DNA of 37,662 bases. It comes from Rhodovarius sp. (lineage in GTDB: Bacteria > Pseudomonadota > Alphaproteobacteria > Acetobacterales > Acetobacteraceae). Location: NCBI GenBank assembly GCA_025057055.1, contig JANWYF010000130.1:1-37662 (forward strand), given 5' to 3'. The position numbers and the translations under genes are program-made. Shown here one piece after another: positions 32,601 through 37,662 of the stretch. How positions within the stretch are numbered: position 1 is the stretch's first letter; the number at the start of each line of letters is the position of its first letter. The notes beneath the pieces are model-generated. The model saw nothing but the letters and a program-made list of their open reading frames with translations, made no database searches and was not told the DNA's origin.

Positions 32601-35600
32601 GCGCGGCCGATCATGCCGCGGCAGGTGCCAAGGCTTGGGCGGCAGGCGATGTGTCCCGCGCGCTGGACCATTTCCGCGCCGCGCATGACCTTGCGCCGGA
32701 ATACCTGCCCTATCGGCTCGATCTGGCCTCCGCTCTGCTCGATCTCGGGCGGCTGAAGGAGGCCGAGCCGCACATTCTGCATGCCGCCGCGATCGATGCG
32801 ACCGGGGTGCGCGTGCTGTACCTTCGCGGGCGCCTGGCCCACGCTCGGGGGGATGCCCAGGCGGCGCTCAACTGCCTTGAGCAGGCGGTGGCGGCAGCCC
32901 CGGATCAGCCTTGGCCGCGAGTCGCGTTGGGGGCAGCCCTGGCCGCACTCGGCCGGCCAGAGGCGGCGGAGCGCGCTTGGCGCGAGGCGGAAGCGCTGGC
33001 GCCAGGGGATGCATGGCTGGCTGCCAAGCTGGCCGATCTCCGGGCGAGCCTCCGGCCCGCTGGCCGCGCCCGCCCTCCCCTTCCGCCCGAGGCGGAAGCC
33101 CGGCGGAAGGCCGCCCATGCGGCCTCCTACACGGGTGATGGCGCCCGCGCCATTGCGGAAATGGACGCCGCCCTGGCCCTCGCGCCCCAGCATCCGGAAC
33201 TTTTGTACGAACGCGGCAGGTTGCTGCTCGGCCTTGGACGGGTGGAGGAGGCCGAGCAGTCCTTCAGGGCGGCGGAGGCAGCGGCCCCCGACCTCGCGCC
33301 GGCGATCCTCGGCCTTGCCCAGATCGACCAGCGGCGCGGCCAGCGGGAGGCGGCCATCGCCCGGCTCCAGGCGGCCCTCGCCGCCGGGAACAGGGATGTG
33401 CGCATCGCCCTCGAACTCGGGCGCTGCCAGCGGGAGGCCGGCGATCTCGACGCTGCACGAGCGGCCCTGGCCCTGGCGCGGGAGATCGATCCGCGCAACT
33501 GCTGGCCCCTCATCGGCCTTGCGGAAGTGGCCGAGAAGGCCGGCGATGTCACGGAGGCGCTGCGCCTGCTCGAGGAGGCGGCAGCACTCGGGCCCGACAA
33601 CCCGATTCCGCGCATTCGGCGGGTCGAGCTGCTGCTCGGACAAAGGGAGGAGCGGGCGGCCGCTGCCGCCTGCGCGGCCGCTCTTGAGCAGTTTCCGGAG
33701 GACCCGCATCTCAACCGTCTCGGCGCCAGAGTCGCGCTGGCGCGCGGGGAGATCACGGCGGCGGCGGCGCGGCTTGGCCGGGCCTTGGCCGGCGGGCTCC
33801 GGCTGCCCGATCTCGTCGTCGATGTCGCCCGCGCGCTGATCGAGGCGGGCGAGACGGAGCAAGCCCTGGCCCTGGCCGAGGCGGCGACACCCGAAGCCCG
33901 GGTCTGGATCGCTCGCGCGGCGCGCTCGGCAGGGCAGGAGGAGGCGGCGCAGAGCCTGCTCGAGCAAGCCCTGGCCGCCGCGGCGGGGGATCGGCGCGTC
34001 CTGCTCGCCGCCGCGCCCGAGCTTGCGGCCCAGGGCCGGCCGGAGCAGGCGATCGAGCTGCTGGAGGCGGCGCTGCGCGGCAATGACCGCGATGCCGAGC
34101 TCTGGCTTGCCCTCGGCCGCGCCCGCCGCGCCGCCGCGGGCGGTCCGAGCAGGCGCGCGCTCGAGGCCTTCCTGCGCGCTGCCGAACTGGATGGTGCCGG
34201 CGCTCCGCCCCTTCTGGAAGCGGCGCGGGAGCAGCGGGAGCTCGGCGATCCCGCGGCGGCGGAGAGGCTCCTGCAGCGGGCGCTGGCCATCGCCCCCGAG
34301 GCGCTCGGCACGCTGGGTGCGGCGGTCGAGCTGCTCCGCCAGACAGGGCAGGACGAGGAGGCGCTGGCGGTCGCGGAGCGCATCCGCACGGCCCACCCCG
34401 AAGCGATCTGGGCGCTGGATCACGCCGTGCAGATCCTGATCCGGCTTGGTCGACCCGACGACGCCCTGGCGCTGCTCAAGCAGGCAGAAGCGGCGCCTGG
34501 TGCTCCCGGCGCGGCCCTGGCCGCCCGGCGCGCGAGGCTGCTGGTCAGCCGCGGCGACCCCGCCGCCGCCAAGCTGCTGGAGGAGGCGCGCCAAGCCTGG
34601 CCTGACGATCCGGAGCTGTGGTGGGCGCAGCTCGAACACTGGGTGCTGCATGGCGCCGTCGCCGAGGCGAGCGCGGCCCTCGCCGCGCCGCCGCGCTTTG
34701 CCGGCGCCGATCCCGGGCGGCTCGCCGCGCTGCGCGCCCGCCTCGCGGATGCGGAATGGCGGCTGGAGGCGGCGGCCGAGCATCTGGAGGTTGCCCTGCA
34801 GGCCAAGCCGCGGGATGCGGCGCTGCTCGAACGCCTCGCGCGCATCCGGCTGCTGCTCGCCGAGCCCGCGGCGGCGCAGGCCGATCTGGCCGCCCGCAAT
34901 GCGGTGCTGATGCCCTCCTGGCGCGCCAGGGGCTACACCCCGCGCGGCCTGAGCAGCCTGACCGGCCAGCTGGTCAACGAATATCTGCTCGCCCCCGATC
35001 TTCTCGCCGCGCTGCGCGGGCTTAAGGGGCTGCCGCCGGCTGAGCGCATCGCCCCGCTGCGCCGCCTGCTCCGCGAGGCGCCGGAGCATATCGCGCCTGC
35101 CCTCGCTCTGCTGCTCGCGCTGCGGCAGGCCGGGCTGTTGCGCAGCAGCCCGGCCGAGGCACCCGGCGGCTCGCCCATTCCCTGGCGGATCTCCCAGTTC
35201 TGGCACGATCCCCTGCCGCCGCCGGATGTCGAGCCCCTGCTGCGGAGCTGGCCCAACCTCAACCCCGGTTTCGCCTATGTCCGCTTCGACCGCTTCTCGG
35301 CCGTCGACTACCTGCGCGCCCATTACCCGCCCGAGGTGTGGCAGGCCTTCCACCGGGCCGAGCACGCAGCGGCCAAGGCTGACCTGTTTCGCCTGGCGGT
35401 GCTGGCGCGGGAGGGGGGCGTCTATGCCGATGCCGATGACCGCTGCGTGGCCGCGCTCGGCTCGCTCCTCGCCCCCGGCGTCGAGAGCGTCTTCTATCAG
35501 GAGGAGCTCGCCTCGGTCGCCAACAGCTTCTTCGCCATCGTGCCCGGCCATCCGGTGCTGCGGGCGGCGCTCGATCAGGCGGTGGCGGCGGTCAACCGCG

Positions 35601-35914
35601 GGGATCGCAGCACGCCCTGGCTCGAGACCGGCCCCGGGCTGCTCTCGCGCTGCTTCGCCGCCTGGCTCGCGGAAGGGACGGAGGAGGAGATGCGGGCGCG
35701 CCTCTCCCGCTGCCTGGTGCCGAGCCACTTCGACATCCGCCGCGTGGTCGCCATCGGTTGCGTGGCGGCCTACAAATCCGGCCTGCGCAACTGGCAGCAC
35801 CCCGGGCGGCGGGCCGCGGCCTTCCGCATCAGCCCGGAGAGCCGGGCGCTGCTTCGCCTGCCGGAGGAGGCGGAGGCGGCCCCCTCCCGCTCAGCCCCCG
35901 CCCTCAGATCTTGA
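32594..35914 (+). CDS. Large TPR protein with a C-terminal DXD-type glycosyltransferase domain
   Basis: 1106 residues. Roughly 1-840 are tandem TPR-like repeats (A-x-G-D-x-x-A-A-L/I-x-x-F/L-x-x-A-L-x-L-A-P, for example GDVSRALDHFRAAHDLAPEY near residue 17). From about 860 a glycosyltransferase of the sugar-binding DXD (Gly_transf_sug, GT32-like) type follows: PIPWRISQFWHDPLPPPDVE, LRSWPNLNPGFAYVRFD, and AKADLFRLAVLAREGGVYADADD, with the DADD at about 945 as nucleotide-sugar/metal site. No leader is present, so it is probably cytosolic or membrane-associated. The TTG start is forced by the frame; a weak AGAGGAG lies about 11 nt upstream. TPR arrays on glycosyltransferases usually present protein or glycan acceptors. 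It is divergent from the Hint gene. The 1090-aa antisense ORF is a shadow. Confidence 0.9.
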   Translation: MLSAADHAAAGAKAWAAGDVSRALDHFRAAHDLAPEYLPYRLDLASALLDLGRLKEAEPHILHAAAIDATGVRVLYLRGRLAHARGDAQAALNCLEQAVAAAPDQPWPRVALGAALAALGRPEAAERAWREAEALAPGDAWLAAKLADLRASLRPAGRARPPLPPEAEARRKAAHAASYTGDGARAIAEMDAALALAPQHPELLYERGRLLLGLGRVEEAEQSFRAAEAAAPDLAPAILGLAQIDQRRGQREAAIARLQAALAAGNRDVRIALELGRCQREAGDLDAARAALALAREIDPRNCWPLIGLAEVAEKAGDVTEALRLLEEAAALGPDNPIPRIRRVELLLGQREERAAAAACAAALEQFPEDPHLNRLGARVALARGEITAAAARLGRALAGGLRLPDLVVDVARALIEAGETEQALALAEAATPEARVWIARAARSAGQEEAAQSLLEQALAAAAGDRRVLLAAAPELAAQGRPEQAIELLEAALRGNDRDAELWLALGRARRAAAGGPSRRALEAFLRAAELDGAGAPPLLEAAREQRELGDPAAAERLLQRALAIAPEALGTLGAAVELLRQTGQDEEALAVAERIRTAHPEAIWALDHAVQILIRLGRPDDALALLKQAEAAPGAPGAALAARRARLLVSRGDPAAAKLLEEARQAWPDDPELWWAQLEHWVLHGAVAEASAALAAPPRFAGADPGRLAALRARLADAEWRLEAAAEHLEVALQAKPRDAALLERLARIRLLLAEPAAAQADLAARNAVLMPSWRARGYTPRGLSSLTGQLVNEYLLAPDLLAALRGLKGLPPAERIAPLRRLLREAPEHIAPALALLLALRQAGLLRSSPAEAPGGSPIPWRISQFWHDPLPPPDVEPLLRSWPNLNPGFAYVRFDRFSAVDYLRAHYPPEVWQAFHRAEHAAAKADLFRLAVLAREGGVYADADDRCVAALGSLLAPGVESVFYQEELASVANSFFAIVPGHPVLRAALDQAVAAVNRGDRSTPWLETGPGLLSRCFAAWLAEGTEEEMRARLSRCLVPSHFDIRRVVAIGCVAAYKSGLRNWQHPGRRAAAFRISPESRALLRLPEEAEAAPSRSAPALRS

Positions 35915-36371
35915 GATAGGCGTATCCCTCATGCTGCAGGGCCGCGATGCGGCCGACGCCGGAGGGCACCACATCCTCCTCGCTCGCGTCATAGAGCTGC
36001 GAGAGGGGGATGTTGCCGCGCGTGAGGGTGATGCGGCAGATCTCGAACTTGACCCCGGCGAGCTTGAGTTCATCCACCGCGGCGGCGATCTGCGGATCAT
36101 TGCGCGCGGCAAAACGCAGAAGATTGATGCCGGGGCCGTGCATCACCACCTTGAGGTCGAACTGCCCGGGGGTGAGCACCGTCAGGTGGTTGGCCACATT
36201 GGTCAGCATCTGGCGGTAGTAGGAGAACTCCTCCCCGCCGGGCTGGTTGAGGTGATAGACGATTTTGGCGCGCGGTGACGACTGAGCGCCGGCGGCGAGG
36301 GGCACGGCGGCCCCTATGCCGGCCAGGGCGGCCAGACCGCGACGCCGGCCCATCCGGTTCTTCTGCACCAC
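35904..36371 (-). CDS. Exported DsrE-family protein
   Basis: A 155-residue protein with the leader RMGRRRGLAALAGIGAAVPLAAGA (6-29, twin-Arg type) and a DsrE/DsrF-like mature domain: AKIVYHLNQPGGEEFSYYRQMLTNVANHL, FDLKVVMHGPGINLL, and LAGVKFEICRITLTRGNIPLSQLYD. Cys112 is at the position expected for the family's sulfur-carrying Cys. DsrE-type proteins move sulfane sulfur; exported ones often sit in sox clusters. It starts at GTG (36371, or 36368) close behind GGAGGAG. It is 69 bp downstream of soxD on the same strand, with a hairpin between them. Its end overlaps the TPR-glycosyltransferase end by 11 bp (convergent). Confidence 0.88.
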   Translation of the reverse strand: MVQKNRMGRRRGLAALAGIGAAVPLAAGAQSSPRAKIVYHLNQPGGEEFSYYRQMLTNVANHLTVLTPGQFDLKVVMHGPGINLLRFAARNDPQIAAAVDELKLAGVKFEICRITLTRGNIPLSQLYDASEEDVVPSGVGRIAALQHEGYAYLKI

Positions 36372-36390
36372 CTTCTCCTCCCTCTCTCGC

Positions 36391-36410
36391 GGGGCGGCAT
36401 GTGCCGCCCC
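36391..36410 (-). promoter_or_regulatory. Perfect 8-bp hairpin between soxD and the DsrE-like gene
   Basis: Minus strand GGGGCGGC-ACAT-GCCGCCCC, a perfect stem with a 4-nt loop, directly before the GGAGGAG Shine-Dalgarno of the DsrE-like gene. No T-run. It could protect the upstream soxCD mRNA 3' end, weaken read-through, or tune translation of the DsrE-like gene. Confidence 0.4.
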
Positions 36411-36440
36411 TTGCCTGTGGGCCCGGCGGTGGCCGCGGTG

Positions 36441-37196
36441 TTATTGCGGCTCCGCCGTGCCGGATTCGGAACCAGGCCGCACGAATTGGCGGCTGTCCAT
36501 GGTGATGGTGACGGGCCGGCCGCGGCGGCAGTTGCTCATGCAGGCCTCATTCGGCGTATCGGGCCGTGCCTCGAGCACGAAGCCGTCTCGGTTGGGCATT
36601 TGCACGCGCGGCAGGCTGTCGCGGTCCATCACCTCCTCCTCGCCGATCAGCTCGTTGAGGTAGAGGACATAGGCGGTGATGGCGTAGTATTCGTCGTTGC
36701 TCAGGCTCTGCGGCGCGGCATAGGGCATGGCGCGGCGGATATAGTCGAAGACCGCCGGCGCGTGCTGCCAGAAGGAGCCGACGGTCCGGCGCGGCGCATC
36801 GGTGGTGAGGCTCCCGCGCCCGCCCATCAGCGCCGGCCAGCGGTCGATCCCCTCGCCGAAATCGCCGTGGCAGGAGGCGCAGTGCTGGAGGTAGAGCTCC
36901 TCTCCCTCCTTGGCGGTGCCGCGGCCCGGCGGCAGGTTGTGGCCATCGCCGCGCACCGCGATGTCCCAGCCTCTGATCTCCTCCGCCGTGGCGGGCCGGC
37001 CGATGCCGGGCAGGGCGGCAGGCAGGGCGATGTCGGCCGGGGCGGGCCAGGGCACATCGACCCGCGTGCGCTCTCCGGGCGGGGCTTCGAAGGGGCGGTA
37101 GAGGGAGGCGACATCGCGGGTCTGCGCGAGCGCAAGCCCGCCCAGCACCAAGAGACCGCCTGCGGCCAGGACGAAGCTACGCATCGATCTGGACAT
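36441..37196 (-). CDS. soxD: SoxD-type mono-heme c cytochrome (sulfite/sulfane dehydrogenase subunit)
   Basis: A 251-residue periplasmic cytochrome c. The leader RSFVLAAGGLLVLGGLALAQ (about 6-25) is a Sec signal. GIGRPATAEEIRGWDIAVRGDGHNLPPGRG (64-93) is the SoxD spacer region. Heme binding is CASCHG (C106, C109, H110), with the axial Met likely in RRAMPYAAPQSL (M157). It is a one-heme version (Paracoccus SoxD has two). A further CMSNC pair lies near the C-terminus. SoxCD oxidises the sulfane sulfur bound to SoxY. The gene overlaps the soxC 3' end by 20 bp with the start at 37196; ATG 37184 is an alternative, overlapping by 8 bp. The context (SoxC-like protein, DsrE-like protein) supports the role. 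Confidence 0.92.
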   Translation of the reverse strand: MSRSMRSFVLAAGGLLVLGGLALAQTRDVASLYRPFEAPPGERTRVDVPWPAPADIALPAALPGIGRPATAEEIRGWDIAVRGDGHNLPPGRGTAKEGEELYLQHCASCHGDFGEGIDRWPALMGGRGSLTTDAPRRTVGSFWQHAPAVFDYIRRAMPYAAPQSLSNDEYYAITAYVLYLNELIGEEEVMDRDSLPRVQMPNRDGFVLEARPDTPNEACMSNCRRGRPVTITMDSRQFVRPGSESGTAEPQ

Positions 37197-37662
37197 TCAC
37201 CACCGTCCCATCGGGCTCGACCAGCCAAGTGTGGATGGAGTTCTTGTGGTAGATGCTCTCCACGCCGCGGGCGGCGCGCAGAGCCGTGATGGTGGGCTGC
37301 ACCCGCCCCGTCTCGTCCATCGCGCGCGATTGCAGGAAGGCGGTCTGCCCCTCGCGCCATTCCCAGGGGATGCGGAAGCGGGTGAGCGCCATCGGCAACA
37401 CCGGCTCCTGCAGGGTGGCGGTGCGCCAGTTATCGCCGCCGTCCACGCTCACATCCACCCGCGTGATCCGCCCGGCGCCGGACCAGGCAAGCCCCTGGAT
37501 CTCGACGAAGCCGGGCCTGCCATGCAGCGGCTTTTCCGGGCAGGGGTAGGTGATGACGCTGTTGACCTCGTTGACGAAGGTGAATTGGCGCGACAGCCCG
37601 TCGGGCATCAGGTCGGTGTAGGTGCGCGTCTCCCAGCGGGTGAACCAGGGCCGGTCGCCCAC
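37177..37662 (-). CDS. soxC: SoxC-type molybdopterin sulfite/sulfane dehydrogenase, C-terminal part (runs off the window)
   Basis: The last 161 residues of a SoxC/sulfite oxidase family molybdoprotein; the 5' end lies beyond position 37662. The fragment contains the dimerisation Ig-like domain (Mo-co_dimer). RQFTFVNEVNSVITYPCPE, GFVEIQGLAWSGAGRITRVDVSVDGG, NWRTATL, RIPWEWREGQTAFLQSRAMDETGRVQP, and the ending SIYHKNSIHTWLVEPDGTVVNVQIDA are typical of SoxC. The ORF-track Met at the edge is an internal GTG, not the start. It is upstream of soxD in the operon. In the periplasm SoxC provides the Moco active site, while SoxD passes the electrons on. Related SorA sulfite dehydrogenases are an alternative, though SoxD as partner favours SoxC. 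Confidence 0.92.
   Translation of the reverse strand: MGDRPWFTRWETRTYTDLMPDGLSRQFTFVNEVNSVITYPCPEKPLHGRPGFVEIQGLAWSGAGRITRVDVSVDGGDNWRTATLQEPVLPMALTRFRIPWEWREGQTAFLQSRAMDETGRVQPTITALRAARGVESIYHKNSIHTWLVEPDGTVVNVQIDA

Noticed and set aside
32528-35800. 1090-residue ORF antisense to the TPR-glycosyltransferase
   Set aside because: It mirrors the TPR gene, has Arg/Gly/Pro-heavy low-complexity sequence, no domain and no start signal. Long antisense ORFs are expected at this GC content.

Overview
The window is about 37.7 kb of very GC-rich, gene-dense bacterial chromosome. It suggests an alphaproteobacterium of the Rhodospirillales, most likely Acetobacteraceae (Roseomonas-like). The reasons are a MucR/Ros regulator, a Fur/Mur-type regulator without CxxC motifs, many orphan Bug/TctC and TRAP solute receptors, a Hint_2-type Hint protein, a form II CoxL-type molybdoenzyme, and Tat-like leader peptides. 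This placement is inference from gene content. I see no rRNA, tRNA, CRISPR array, insertion sequence or prophage. Nearly all long overlapping ORFs in the track are GC-driven antisense shadows.

Layout. 1-8.4 kb: a small unknown protein, a CurA-type NADP-dependent oxidoreductase, a VOC protein, formate-THF ligase (fhs) followed by a flavin monooxygenase-like gene, an ExoD-like membrane protein, and an acyl-CoA dehydrogenase/Bug receptor operon. 8.5-17 kb: mostly housekeeping genes on the plus strand: uvrB, a candidate small RNA with a strong terminator, a fumarylpyruvate hydrolase-like gene, exonuclease III, tsaB-rimI, a TusA-like sulfurtransferase, mucR, fur, olsB-like, ygfZ and an isoprenylcysteine methyltransferase-like gene. 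17-24.8 kb: a catabolic/transport island. It holds an orphan TRAP receptor, a LigI-like amidohydrolase with a possible coupled upstream small ORF, a complete TRAP operon (dctP-dctQ-dctM), a maleate isomerase/Asp-Glu racemase-like gene coupled to a leaderless NMT1/SsuA-like binding protein, a second candidate small RNA, and a LysR gene.

24.8-32.3 kb: trxB-lysR divergent from an Lrp/AsnC regulator with a palindrome over its likely promoter, then a 3-hydroxyisobutyryl-CoA hydrolase-like gene, an exported superoxide dismutase, a lone CoxL-type molybdopterin subunit followed by two small membrane proteins (HIG1-like, DUF805-like), and a Hint-domain protein. 32.5-37.7 kb: a 1106-residue TPR protein ending in a DXD-type glycosyltransferase, divergent from the Hint gene, then a sulfur-oxidation cluster on the minus strand (soxC, cut by the window edge, soxD, and an exported DsrE-like protein).

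Most interesting points: an Mn-type exported SOD with the gateway Tyr34 replaced by Gln; the Hint/TPR-glycosyltransferase divergent pair, where a promoter-proximal ATG lies one nucleotide out of frame with the TPR gene; two terminator-bearing candidate small RNAs; a binding-protein-like gene without a signal peptide coupled to a racemase; and a MucR whose zinc-ligand positions are mostly replaced. I found no clear, wholly new multi-gene defence or mobile system.
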